Of a stretch of DNA of 64,000 nt, positions 17,977-26,075 are shown piece after piece; within the stretch, counting starts at the first letter, position 1, and each line of letters starts with the position of its first letter. Source of the stretch: Hyphomonas sp. TMED17 (GTDB lineage: Bacteria; Pseudomonadota; Alphaproteobacteria; Caulobacterales; Hyphomonadaceae); assembly GCA_002172915.1 (NCBI GenBank), contig NHBW01000002.1, positions 74,777-138,776 on the forward strand, read 5' to 3'. The notes beneath the pieces are model-generated. The model had not been told where the DNA came from. It ran no database searches and saw only the letters and a program-made list of their open reading frames with translations. Position numbers and translations under genes: made by a program.

Positions 17977-18859
17977 CTTTGCCGCTCCCCGGCTTTAATG
18001 GCTTGGGTTGATTGTCCGATGGCGCCCACCCGGAAAGCCACGCAATATTGAAACTCGCTCTGACTTTTCCGTCCGGATAACTGAAACGATCCTGATAGAC
18101 TTCGCATGTTCTCTGCAGCATCCGCCGCGAAAGGGGCCGTCTTTCCTGTCCCGGTTTTGACACGAATGCCGCTTGCTCGCCGCTGCCTCTGAGGTCGGCT
18201 AGAAGGCTCATGGGATGCTGATAACGGACCGTGATGTGATCAATGTCGGCGACCGGTAAGGCAAACCCGGAGCGCTGCAACAGACCGGCGAGGTCTTGCA
18301 GGCCTGCGAGCGGTGATAGGCGCGGGCTGATACCGGCGGTCAGGCTGCTTTCGGCTTCGATGAGGCTGGTGCGCAACTCCGACAGCGTTCCGGCAGCGAA
18401 CAGACAGCCGAGAAAAAGCCCGTCAGGCTTAAGGGCCTTACGTATCTGGATTAAGGCGCCAGGCAGGTCATTTATCCAGTGCAGGGAGAGTGCACTGCTA
18501 ATCAGGTCAAAGCTGCCGTCTTTGAAGGGAAGTGTTTCTTCATCGCCCTGAATCGTCGGGATGCCGCGATGTCGGGTTTGTCGGGCCAGGGATCCAGCGC
18601 GTTCCAGAGCGAAAATTTGACCAATGCTGCTGTGCTGGTCCAGGGCCTCCGACATCAGCCCGTGATGGCTGCCAAGGTCGAGGACCGTCGGAAAACTGCG
18701 CGAAACGTCGTCCAGTCTACTTATTAAATCGCTAGAAGCGCGTTTGAGTAGAAAGTCATATTGATCGAGCTGTGCCGCAGCACGATTACGATTCTGTGCT
18801 ACGCGCCCTCGATCGAAAACTTCGAGGTTTCGGGCATTTTTCTGGGAAGCATCGGTCAT
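17930..18859 (-). CDS. BioC/NDUFAF5-like SAM-dependent methyltransferase family protein
   Basis: Class I methyltransferase fold. SAM motif I is VLDLGSHHG, followed by an acidic loop and GDEETLPFKDGSFDLISS and ALSLHWINDLPG, a pattern shared by BioC (malonyl-ACP O-methyltransferase) and the mitochondrial NDUFAF5 group, an arginine hydroxylase for complex I assembly. Such genes are widespread beside comF-grxC in Alphaproteobacteria and usually resemble NDUFAF5 more than BioC; no biotin gene is nearby. The start at 18859 (MTDASQKN) fits; longer in-frame starts run into comF. The C-terminal tail overlaps queD by 47 bases. Confidence 0.8.
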   Translation of the reverse strand: MTDASQKNARNLEVFDRGRVAQNRNRAAAQLDQYDFLLKRASSDLISRLDDVSRSFPTVLDLGSHHGLMSEALDQHSSIGQIFALERAGSLARQTRHRGIPTIQGDEETLPFKDGSFDLISSALSLHWINDLPGALIQIRKALKPDGLFLGCLFAAGTLSELRTSLIEAESSLTAGISPRLSPLAGLQDLAGLLQRSGFALPVADIDHITVRYQHPMSLLADLRGSGEQAAFVSKPGQERRPLSRRMLQRTCEVYQDRFSYPDGKVRASFNIAWLSGWAPSDNQPKPLKPGSGKVSLAAAVRQNARRSE

Positions 18860-18887
18860 GAGATTTGATATGCACCGAGTGGGGCAG

Positions 18888-19625
18888 ATGGCAAAGGCCC
18901 GAGCCATGTTTGCCGCAGAATTCTTTTGGCCGGCACGGTCCTTGCTGACGGGTGAAATAAGCGGGAACGGAGGGCTCCTGAACGCCTCGGAATTTTCGGC
19001 AGTGACGTTTGTGGACAGAGGCTGCCGGCTTTGCGCTCGCCCTTTGCGGGATTATTATGGTGCCGAAACAGACTGTGTTTTGTGTCAGGGCAAGCCTCCG
19101 GTATGGGATCAGGCACGCGCAGCAGTGGTTTATTATCAAATCTCCCGCCCACTGATTCTGGGGTTAAAATATGGCGGCCAGCGTGGTGCCCTGCCGATTA
19201 TGGCGAACTGGATGGTTCAGGCGGCTCGGGATTTGCTGGTCGAGACTGACTGGTTGGTGCCGGTTCCTCTGCATTATACGCGGCTCGTAAAACGGGGTTT
19301 TAATCAAGCTGTCTGGCTGGCCCAGCCAGTTGCTACAAGCGCAGGTACGAAGCTGTGTATCGATGGACTTGTACGGTCGCGAGCGACCGCTTCCCAGGGG
19401 GGCAAAACGGGCAAGCAGAGGCAACAGAATGTGGCCGGTGCCTTTCATGTGCGACCCGCAAAGCGTAGGCGCTTGCAGCGCTCGGTTGTAACGCTTGTTG
19501 ATGACGTGCTAACGACGGGTTCAACAGTCGCAGCGTGCGCCGGCGCCCTGAAGAAAGCGGGTGTTCGAAAAGTGAATGTTTTAGTGTTCGCGCGCGTTGT
19601 AACTGATAAACATAATCCCATATAA
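18888..19625 (+). CDS. comF: ComF family phosphoribosyltransferase-like protein
   Basis: ComF proteins combine an N-terminal zinc ribbon region with a PRTase fold and take part in DNA uptake in some bacteria. The PRTase PRPP loop is VVTLVDDVLTTGST, preceded by PVPLHYTRLVKRGFNQAVWLA and RSRATASQGGKT-type sequence. The second zinc ribbon keeps four cysteines (CRLC and CVLC). The first ribbon appears lost: the usual PPRCLLCGE segment reads WPARSLLTGE and no later CPxC pair follows. GGGG at 18881-18884 supports the ATG at 18888; an ATG at 18858 overlaps the divergent methyltransferase start. Confidence 0.85.
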   Translation: MAKARAMFAAEFFWPARSLLTGEISGNGGLLNASEFSAVTFVDRGCRLCARPLRDYYGAETDCVLCQGKPPVWDQARAAVVYYQISRPLILGLKYGGQRGALPIMANWMVQAARDLLVETDWLVPVPLHYTRLVKRGFNQAVWLAQPVATSAGTKLCIDGLVRSRATASQGGKTGKQRQQNVAGAFHVRPAKRRRLQRSVVTLVDDVLTTGSTVAACAGALKKAGVRKVNVLVFARVVTDKHNPI

Positions 19626-19651
19626 CTCTGGTAGAAAGAGGGGACATTGAA

Positions 19652-19906
19652 ATGAAAGTGACCGTATATACGAGGCAGTTCTGTCCTTTCTGTACGCGGG
19701 CTCTGGATCTTTTGAAGACCAAGGATGTCGAGGTTACTGAAATCGATGCCGGCATGGATGCGGCAAAGAAAAAAGAAATGGTTGAGCGCTCAGGTGGCGC
19801 GCGTACGTTTCCGCAAATTTTTCTAGGGGATACGCATATTGGCGGCTGTGATGATATGATGCTGCTGGAGCGGACCGGTAAACTGGACCAAATGATACAA
19901 AACTAA
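19652..19906 (+). CDS. grxC: Glutaredoxin 3
   Basis: Glutathione-dependent dithiol oxidoreductase, 84 residues. The CPFC active site (FCPFCTRALDLL) follows the first beta strand, with the cis-proline motif RTFPQIF and the glutathione-binding GGCDDM near the C-terminus. GAGGGG is well spaced before the ATG. It lies between comF and the DUF1178 gene with short gaps, probably one transcript. Confidence 0.96.
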   Translation: MKVTVYTRQFCPFCTRALDLLKTKDVEVTEIDAGMDAAKKKEMVERSGGARTFPQIFLGDTHIGGCDDMMLLERTGKLDQMIQN

Positions 19907-19918
19907 TCGTCGTTTGAA

Positions 19919-20356
19919 ATGATACATTATGCATTGATATGCCATGATTGCGATGCCCGGTTCGAGGCGTGGTTCGGATCGTCAAAAGCATATGATGAGC
20001 AGTCGGAGGCAGGATTATTGGAATGCCCCAAATGCTCTGGCAGCCATGTCGGAAAGCAAATTATGGCGCCGGCTGTGTCAGGAACGAAGAAGACCGAAGA
20101 CGGTAAATCGGTGGAGGTTTTCAATAGGTTTGCTGCGAAAGCCCGCCAGCATATCGACAAGAATTTCGATTATGTCGGTCGGAATTTTGCAGATGAAGCA
20201 CGCGCCATGCATGACGGCACGATCGATGCTAGACCGGTATGGGGTGAGGCAACTATGGCGGAACAGAAATCCTTACGGGAGGAAGGGGTCGCGGCAGCGC
20301 CACTTCCGGCCGCTTTCGTGCCGCGGCAAAAGCCTGACGACAAGGATGTGAACTAA
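19919..20356 (+). CDS. DUF1178 family protein
   Basis: Conserved alphaproteobacterial/betaproteobacterial protein of unknown function, 145 residues. It starts with a zinc-ribbon-like segment (CHDC and CPKC), then FEAWFGSS, a variable middle, and the conserved core NFDYVGRNFADEARAMHDG followed by RPVWGEAT, the family signature. It begins 12 bases after grxC. No reaction is assigned to the family. Confidence 0.9.
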   Translation: MIHYALICHDCDARFEAWFGSSKAYDEQSEAGLLECPKCSGSHVGKQIMAPAVSGTKKTEDGKSVEVFNRFAAKARQHIDKNFDYVGRNFADEARAMHDGTIDARPVWGEATMAEQKSLREEGVAAAPLPAAFVPRQKPDDKDVN

Positions 20357-20719
20357 TTTATTGTATTATAAGGCGCAAAGGATGGAGCGAATTTAACCAA
20401 TCGTCACCGACGGTCTGATAAAACTATTAATCAAAACAAAAATATTTAGCGTTGCAGCTGCGTCATTTTGTAAAAACTTTTTTATTGGTTTTTTGTTTTT
20501 CGCACCTAGTTGTACAAAATGCTAATCTTTTCAATATTAGATGCTTGCATCTCGAAAATTATTGTATAGGTGTCGCAATAGAGTTCAAATACATGTAATA
20601 TATCAGACAAAAACAGGCATTATATTAGTTAGAGATAATAGAATATATCATTTTGGAGAATAAAGCGTATGAATTCATGAAGTTTTGTATATAGTTAAAT
20701 ATATCTACTTTATGTTCTC

Positions 20720-20820
20720 CACATTGAAACTGGCATCCGCGTGCGTCCCCCCACCCAGCCTGCGGACTTGTCAGTAGGGCCCGCCGAGCATGTCCCCGCA
20801 AGGCGGGCCCGTTTTATTTG
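20720..20820 (+). ncRNA. Candidate small RNA with C-rich loop and intrinsic terminator
   Basis: About 100 bases with two predicted hairpins: TCCGC (20736-20740) pairs with GCGGA (20762-20766) around a loop containing CCCCCC, then a perfect 9-bp terminator stem follows and a T-rich tail. TTGTAT (20685-20690) followed about 17 bases on by CTTTAT could serve as a promoter. A C-rich loop is the form used by several alphaproteobacterial small RNAs to pair with G-rich ribosome binding sites. I do not recognise it as a named family; 6S RNA was considered without support. Confidence 0.42.
20777..20819 (+). terminator. Strong rho-independent terminator
   Basis: GGGCCCGCC (20777-20785) and GGCGGGCCC (20802-20810) form a perfect 9-bp stem with a 16-base loop, followed by GTTTTATTT. 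It is over 400 bases after the DUF1178 gene and points along the + strand, so it most likely ends a separate transcript. Confidence 0.85.
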
Positions 20821-20994
20821 GCGCCGCTGTTTTTTTATCGTCCATGAATTCTGGTCATTGTGCGTCTCAAAAGCTGCTATGCGTGATTGATAAGAAAACA
20901 AATGCGCAGCGTTTTTTCGGTATCACCATGCATTCGACAGGTTGCGAAAAGACAGTCCTTTTCTGCCGGGATAAATGTCGATAAGAAAGATGAC

Positions 20995-21669
20995 ATGAAA
21001 AGGCTGTGGCATTGGCCCATCGATCCGCTTGCGCGTACTGTGCGGCTGGCGTTGGGGGAAAAAAATTGGTCATTTGAGTCCATTGTCGTCAGGCCGTGGT
21101 CGCATGATCTCGAGCTTGCGGCGCTGGCACCTGGCGCGACTGCGCCGGCCATGACCGATATAAATGCTGATATACGAATGACAGCGATCGGTAGTCTGGC
21201 AATTTGTGAATATATCGAAGAGGCGGAGCCGAGCCCGCGTCTGCTACCATTCAACCCGGTCGACAAGGCCGAGGCACGCCGGCTTTGGCAGTGGTCGGAA
21301 GAGAATTTTGCCGGGATAAATAATACGTTACTGGATGAACGCATATCGCAGCGTGTGCGGCGTGAAAGCGAACCCAATAGCGCGGCATTACGGCAAGGGG
21401 CACATGCATTGAATAATCGCCTGACTTTTCTGGACGCTTTATCAGCTGACCGGCCATATCTTGCAGGTCGGCATTTAAGTCTGGCGGATCTGTCAATTGC
21501 CGCGCATCTGTCTGCATATGATTATTTCGGCGACGTGCCATGGCATACCTGCCCGGATTTGAAGTCATGGTATGCTCGGATAAAGTCGCGGCCGTCTTTC
21601 AGGGCGCTTCTTTTGGATCGTCTCGAAAATGTGAAGCCAGTTGAGCATTATGCAGATCTTGATTTCTAA
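20995..21669 (+). CDS. Glutathione S-transferase-like protein, resembles division protein FzlA
   Basis: A 224-residue GST-fold protein. The N-terminal thioredoxin-like domain begins HWPIDPLARTVRLALGEK, which lacks a classical GST catalytic Cys or Ser at the usual place, and the C-terminal helical domain ends in HYADLDF. The C-terminal HYADxDF motif and location directly before queG match FzlA of Caulobacter and relatives, a GST homologue that binds FtsZ filaments and helps activate constriction rather than conjugating glutathione. ATG at 20995 is chosen because upstream in-frame sequence is not family-like. The FzlA identity rests on context and C-terminal pattern, so it is moderate. Confidence 0.62.
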   Translation: MKRLWHWPIDPLARTVRLALGEKNWSFESIVVRPWSHDLELAALAPGATAPAMTDINADIRMTAIGSLAICEYIEEAEPSPRLLPFNPVDKAEARRLWQWSEENFAGINNTLLDERISQRVRRESEPNSAALRQGAHALNNRLTFLDALSADRPYLAGRHLSLADLSIAAHLSAYDYFGDVPWHTCPDLKSWYARIKSRPSFRALLLDRLENVKPVEHYADLDF

Positions 21670-21683
21670 TTGTTTGCGCGATC

Positions 21684-22814
21684 ATGGCCGATGATTTAGC
21701 AGCCTGGCTTGATACCGAAGCAAGACGGCTAGGTTTTGATGTCGTCGGGCTCGCGCGTGCGGACGAAACCTGGGCGGCTTCAGAGCGTTTGGAAGCCTTT
21801 GTCGAGGCTGGCTATCATGGGTCTATGACGTGGATTCAGGAGACGCTTGAGCGCCGGAAAATGCCAACGTCAATGTGGCCCGAGGCGAAGTCTGCTATCG
21901 TCGTCGGAATGAATTACGGGCCCGATATCGACCCGCTTGCCGTGCTCGACAGACCAGACCTCGCCGGTGTCTCGGTTTACGCCAAGGGTAGCGACTATCA
22001 TGATGTCCTGAAAAAGCGATTGAAGCACCTGGCTAGGGGCTTCGTCGAGCAATCCGGCCAGCAGGTTAAAGTCTTCGTGGATACGGCGCCTTTGATGGAA
22101 AAGCCGCTTGCCGCCAAGGCTGGGTTAGGATGGCAGGGAAAGCATACAAATCTGGTTTCCAGGGCGTTCGGCTCCTGGTTGTTTCTGGGTGTTATGCTGA
22201 CCGATGCGGTCCTGCCAGCAGATGCCGAGGAGATCGATCATTGTGGGTCGTGCCGGGCCTGTCTTGATATTTGTCCGACTGACGCTTTCCCCGGGCCTTA
22301 CCGGCTGGATGCGCGGCGATGCATCGCTTATCTCACAATTGAACATCATGGCCCGATTCCACATGAGTTCAGGCACCAGATCGGCAATCGCATTTATGGC
22401 TGTGATGATTGTCTGGCTGTGTGCCCATGGAACAAATTTGCAGTTCAGTCCCGGGAGCAGGCATTATGGGCGCGCCTTGAATTACAGTACCTTAAACTGG
22501 CGGATTTACTCGAACTTGATGATGCCGCGTTCCGGACATTGTTTTCGGGATCCCCGATAAAGCGCATCGGACGGAACCGGTTCGTCCGGAATGTTCTTAT
22601 CGGCATTGGTAATTCCGGTGATCGGCAATTTCTGAATGAAACATTTTTCGCATGCCTGACAGACCCTGATGCGACCGTTCGCGCGACCGCTATTTGGGCT
22701 CTGCGCTGTCTCGATGAAAACCGCTTCGGTTTGGAAAAACGCAAACACATGCCACATGAAACCGACCCTGTCGTGATTGCCGAATGGCGATCCGCAGCAG
22801 GACCAGAAAAATGA
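21684..22814 (+). CDS. queG: Epoxyqueuosine reductase QueG
   Basis: Cobalamin-dependent Fe-S enzyme that reduces epoxyqueuosine to queuosine in tRNA. The 376-residue protein has VDTAPLMEKPLAAKAGLGW (containing the catalytic Asp), two [4Fe-4S] sites (CGSCRACLDICPTDA and CDDCLAVCPW) and HEAT-like repeats at the C-terminus (LTDPDATVRATAIWALRCL). It complements queC-queE-queD located 4 kb upstream. The stop overlaps the mtgA start (ATGA at 22811). Confidence 0.96.
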   Translation: MADDLAAWLDTEARRLGFDVVGLARADETWAASERLEAFVEAGYHGSMTWIQETLERRKMPTSMWPEAKSAIVVGMNYGPDIDPLAVLDRPDLAGVSVYAKGSDYHDVLKKRLKHLARGFVEQSGQQVKVFVDTAPLMEKPLAAKAGLGWQGKHTNLVSRAFGSWLFLGVMLTDAVLPADAEEIDHCGSCRACLDICPTDAFPGPYRLDARRCIAYLTIEHHGPIPHEFRHQIGNRIYGCDDCLAVCPWNKFAVQSREQALWARLELQYLKLADLLELDDAAFRTLFSGSPIKRIGRNRFVRNVLIGIGNSGDRQFLNETFFACLTDPDATVRATAIWALRCLDENRFGLEKRKHMPHETDPVVIAEWRSAAGPEK

Positions 22815-23515
22815 CATACTTGCTGGCCTGTCTTAACCGATTGCTCGTCAATGGGCTTAAACTGGTCGTCTTCGTTTTTATACTTGCGCATTTTTATCTT
22901 GTATTGATCAAATGGCTGCCGGTGCCGCTGACTGCGACTATGGCGCAGCGGAGTTTGCAGCCGGGCGGGATCGCGCGCGACTGGATCTCGATTGATCAGG
23001 TTTCTGAACATCTCGTTGCCGCGGTTATTGCAGCCGAAGATACACGGTTCTGCAAACATTCCGGTATAGATTTTGCGGCGATTAGAACGGTTCTGGCGGA
23101 GCATCGTGGGACTGGGCGGCTGCGGGGCGGGTCAACGATTACGCAGCAGACCGCAAAGAACGTTTTCCTTTGGAATGGCGGAGGTGTCCTTCGTAAAATC
23201 CCGGAGGCCTGGTTGGCGCTCCTGATAGATGCCTATTGGGGCAAGTCGCGGGTAATGGAAGTCTATTTGAATGTCGCCGAATGGGGTGATGGTCTGTTTG
23301 GAGCCGAAGCCACGGCGCAAAGAATCTTCGGGAAGTCGGCGTCTGAGCTGACCGAATATGAGGCGTCCCTGATGGCGGCGGTTTTACCCAGTCCGAACCG
23401 TTGGGAGATGCGGCCCCCCGGACCTTATGTGCAAGAGCGTGCTGCGACTTTGCGGGCGAGGATGGCGGTGGTCTCCCGCGACCAGCTGGCCGACTGCCTG
23501 GGGACGGTGCGCTAG
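22811..23515 (+). CDS. mtgA: Monofunctional biosynthetic peptidoglycan transglycosylase
   Basis: GT51 glycosyltransferase polymerising lipid II glycan strands at the periplasmic face of the inner membrane. A single N-terminal transmembrane helix (GLKLVVFVFILAHFYLVLI) is followed by GT51 motifs AAEDTRFCKHSGID (catalytic Glu), GGSTITQQTAKNVFL and KSRVMEVYLNVAEWGDGLFG. The 234-residue length is normal. The ATG at 22811 overlaps the queG stop by four bases. The 3' end overlaps the convergent TPR gene by four bases. Confidence 0.95.
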   Translation: MTYLLACLNRLLVNGLKLVVFVFILAHFYLVLIKWLPVPLTATMAQRSLQPGGIARDWISIDQVSEHLVAAVIAAEDTRFCKHSGIDFAAIRTVLAEHRGTGRLRGGSTITQQTAKNVFLWNGGGVLRKIPEAWLALLIDAYWGKSRVMEVYLNVAEWGDGLFGAEATAQRIFGKSASELTEYEASLMAAVLPSPNRWEMRPPGPYVQERAATLRARMAVVSRDQLADCLGTVR

Positions 23516-24168
23516 TCGCGCGTATCGCGTATTCGCAGGGTTTCGTTAATTTCACCGCGCAGCAGCAGGAATTCTATGTTTTCCGGGGCGACGATGAGTA
23601 GCTGGTCAATATCTGCTTTGGCGGACTCTAGTGCTTCGGTTTTAAGATAGGCACGGGCACGCAGCGCCCGCGCATCTGTCAGATCTGGCGCAAGTGACAG
23701 AGCCGCATCGAGATCGTTCAGTCCTAGGGCCCAGTTACCGATCGTGAAATAGGCAGCGGCGCGGTCGACGTATATGAAAGGGTCTGAAGACTGCAGGCGC
23801 AGGGCAGTCGAGAAGGCGGTAATTGCAGCTTCCGGATAGTTCGCGCTCAGCCATGCATTGCCGGCCTGTGTCATGTAGTGAATGCGCTGGTTGAGCGCGA
23901 TCGGATCAGGCGCATTGGCAAGGGCTTCAAGTCGGGTCGCGCCTTCGCGGACCCGTCCCATGGATATGAGTGCCATTGCATTACAATGGCGGGCCTTTGG
24001 CCGGTTGCCGGCCATTAACCAGGCGAGGCTGTCTTCATAAGCTTCGCTGGGTTGATTCTGGATGCGCTCAAGGCAGGCATCTAACCTGTTTTGTTCGTCT
24101 TGTGCATTTAGCTGCAGGGCCGACTGGGAGACATGCAGGGAAGTGGCGAGAATGGCGAGGAGTGACAT
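23512..24168 (-). CDS. Tetratricopeptide repeat protein, probably exported
   Basis: A 218-residue protein with a hydrophobic N-terminus (MSLLAILATSLHVSQSAL) that may be a signal peptide, then several TPR-type helical pairs; the clearest run from IHYMTQAGNAWLSANYPEAA through DPFIYVDRAAAYFTIGNW to LTDARALRARAYLKTEALES. TPRs form protein-binding surfaces; no partner can be inferred. It is convergent with mtgA and divergent from the epimerase gene across 52 bases. Confidence 0.75.
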   Translation of the reverse strand: MSLLAILATSLHVSQSALQLNAQDEQNRLDACLERIQNQPSEAYEDSLAWLMAGNRPKARHCNAMALISMGRVREGATRLEALANAPDPIALNQRIHYMTQAGNAWLSANYPEAAITAFSTALRLQSSDPFIYVDRAAAYFTIGNWALGLNDLDAALSLAPDLTDARALRARAYLKTEALESAKADIDQLLIVAPENIEFLLLRGEINETLRIRDTRD

Positions 24169-24220
24169 GCGATCTGACTTTCTGTAGGCCAGTGACTTTG
24201 ATAAACGAAAGGGCGCACAT

Positions 24221-25081
24221 GTGAATATGAGTTTATCGTCACAGCCGCTTTTTCTTTTTGGCGCAGGATATTCCGGTCAATATCTTGCGCGGATTTGGCA
24301 GGGGCCGGTTTACGCATCCTATCGCTCGCCATCGTCACGGGCAGAGATTGAGCAGCTTGGCCTTATCCCGGTTGACGCGCAGTCGCCCGAGGCCATTGCC
24401 GCGATTATAGACGATGCGCATATTCTGGTTTCACCGCCCCCGGATGCACAGGGTTGTCCGGCCCTTCGTGCGCTGCATCCTGTTATCGCGCAGGCCGCCA
24501 GTGTTACGTATCTGTCGACAACTGGCGTCTATGGTGACCGCGCCGGCGGCTGGGTGTTCGAGACAACGCCGCCGCGCCCCGGGCAAACGCGATCGCAGCG
24601 CCGGCTCGCCGCCGAGCAGGACTGGATAGCGGCGCGACCTGACATCTGCATAGCCCGCTTGCCGGGGATATACGGCCCCGGGCGCTCGGCGTTTGATCGG
24701 CTCGCGCAAGGCACGGCGCGACGGATCATTAAACCACAGCAGGTATTTTCCAGAATTCATGTTGAAGATCTTGCGACCGCCTTGCTGGCTCTGATCGGGC
24801 AGGGCGCAAATGGCATATTTCACATCTGTGATGATGTCGCGGCCCCGCCGCAGGACGTCATCGCCTTCGCTGCGACCTGCCAGGGGAGTGATGCCGGTCC
24901 TGAAATATCGATTCTAGACCCATCATTGTCGGATATGACACGAAGTTTCTATGCCGAGTGCAAACGCGTTTCCAATGCCAAAATAAAGGCTGTAACCGGC
25001 TGGGTGCCGCGCTATCCAAGTTATCGAGAGGGCCTGAAAGCAATAAGCGCCGGAGTGATTGCAAGCGCTGTCGAGAGATAA
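24221..25081 (+). CDS. NAD(P)-dependent epimerase/reductase family protein (YeeZ-like)
   Basis: Extended short-chain dehydrogenase fold. The nucleotide loop is LFGAGYSGQYLARIW near the N-terminus, and STTGVYGDRAG with a downstream RRLAAEQ stretch takes the place of the SDR active site, as in YeeZ-like atypical SDRs. LPGIYGPGRSAFDRL and FSRIHVEDLA are the characteristic substrate-side motifs. Reaction unknown. GTG at 24221 is preceded by AAAGGG at good spacing; an ATG at 24227 is the alternative. Confidence 0.8.
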   Translation: MNMSLSSQPLFLFGAGYSGQYLARIWQGPVYASYRSPSSRAEIEQLGLIPVDAQSPEAIAAIIDDAHILVSPPPDAQGCPALRALHPVIAQAASVTYLSTTGVYGDRAGGWVFETTPPRPGQTRSQRRLAAEQDWIAARPDICIARLPGIYGPGRSAFDRLAQGTARRIIKPQQVFSRIHVEDLATALLALIGQGANGIFHICDDVAAPPQDVIAFAATCQGSDAGPEISILDPSLSDMTRSFYAECKRVSNAKIKAVTGWVPRYPSYREGLKAISAGVIASAVER

Positions 25082-25100
25082 TTCAGCGATGCTTTCACCT

Positions 25101-26075
25101 TCACGGGTTGATGATGACTTTGCCAACAACCTCCCGGTTTTGCAGCATACGAAAGCCGTCGAGTGCCTGTGACAGGGGAAGACTTGTATGCACCCGGGGG
25201 CGTGTTTGCCCGTCCCTGGCCCACTTCCAGATTTGCGCGATATTTTCCCTGCCGAGCTCCGGCAATTGACGCCCGAACTCACCCGCCCGCACGCCGACCA
25301 CCGAAAACCCTTTGATTAATGGCATATTGCTCGGCACCGTCGCGATCCGGCCTGAAGTGAAACCAATAACCAGGAGACGACCGTTAAATGCGATGCAGCG
25401 GACTGATTCGTCAAAAATATCGCCACCAACCGGGTCGAATACGACATCGGCCCCACGACCATTTGTCAGCTCTTTTACCCGTTCATGGAAACCGTCTTTT
25501 GTATTGATGACATGATCGGCGCCATATTCGGCAGCGTCTGCGAGTTTTGCATCGCTGCCGCCGGTCGCAATGATTCTGGCACCGAGAATACGTCCGACAT
25601 CAATTGCTGCCATGCCGACGCCGCCACTGGCGCCATGAACAAGAAGGGTTTCACCGGGCTGCAAGTTTCCGCGTCGAACGAGCGCCACATAAGCGGTCAG
25701 ATAGGCTGCGGAATAGGATGCCGCCTGATCATAGGATAATGAGTTTGGTTTGATTTGTAGCCCATCTGCGGCGGCTGTTGCATAAGTCGCGAAGGCGCCG
25801 AAGCGGGCGCCGCCACAGACGGCGTCACCGATTTTAAAATCGGTAACATCATCGGCTATCGCAACAATGTCGCCTGCCATATCCATGCCGGGGGTAAAGG
25901 GTGGATCGAGTTTGAGCTGGTACTTTCCTTGACAAAGAAGAATGTCGGGAAAATTTACGCTGGCCGATTTGACCCGGATCAGGACTTCGCCGGGGCCGGG
26001 TTCGGGGCAGGATACGTCCCTCACGGCAACACCAGAGAGGTCATCACTCAGAGCTGTACAGACAAGCGCCTTCAT
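25101..26075 (-). CDS. Quinone oxidoreductase-like zinc-free MDR protein
   Basis: Medium-chain reductase of the NADPH:quinone reductase type, 324 residues. The GroES-like N-domain has SVNFPDILLCQGKYQ and PGMDMAGDI; the Rossmann loop is VHGASGGVGMAAID; no structural zinc cysteine cluster is present. It belongs to the NADPH:quinone oxidoreductase/p53-induced (YhdH/Qor) group that reduces quinones or enones. The start overlaps the stop of the upstream esterase gene (ATGA, 26072-26075), so the two are coupled and probably in one operon with the TetR gene. Confidence 0.85.
   Translation of the reverse strand: MKALVCTALSDDLSGVAVRDVSCPEPGPGEVLIRVKSASVNFPDILLCQGKYQLKLDPPFTPGMDMAGDIVAIADDVTDFKIGDAVCGGARFGAFATYATAAADGLQIKPNSLSYDQAASYSAAYLTAYVALVRRGNLQPGETLLVHGASGGVGMAAIDVGRILGARIIATGGSDAKLADAAEYGADHVINTKDGFHERVKELTNGRGADVVFDPVGGDIFDESVRCIAFNGRLLVIGFTSGRIATVPSNMPLIKGFSVVGVRAGEFGRQLPELGRENIAQIWKWARDGQTRPRVHTSLPLSQALDGFRMLQNREVVGKVIINP

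Larger units (their letters stand above)
20357..20994. other. AT-rich intergenic region with no protein gene
   Basis: About 640 bases, markedly richer in A+T than its surroundings, with runs such as the T-rich stretch near 20477-20502. It contains several short inverted repeats (GATGC/GCATC near 20540-20552; GGAGAATAAAG at 20655 pairing imperfectly with CTTTATGTTCTCC at 20708) and ends in a small RNA candidate with a strong terminator. I see no supported coding sequence. The base composition could reflect transfer or simply a large regulatory gap. Confidence 0.6.

Noticed and set aside
20357-20820. 6S RNA or a riboswitch in the AT-rich gap
   Set aside because: The short imperfect pairing GGAGAATAAAG/CTTTATGTTCTCC and lack of a recognised conserved core give no support; kept only as an unnamed small RNA candidate.
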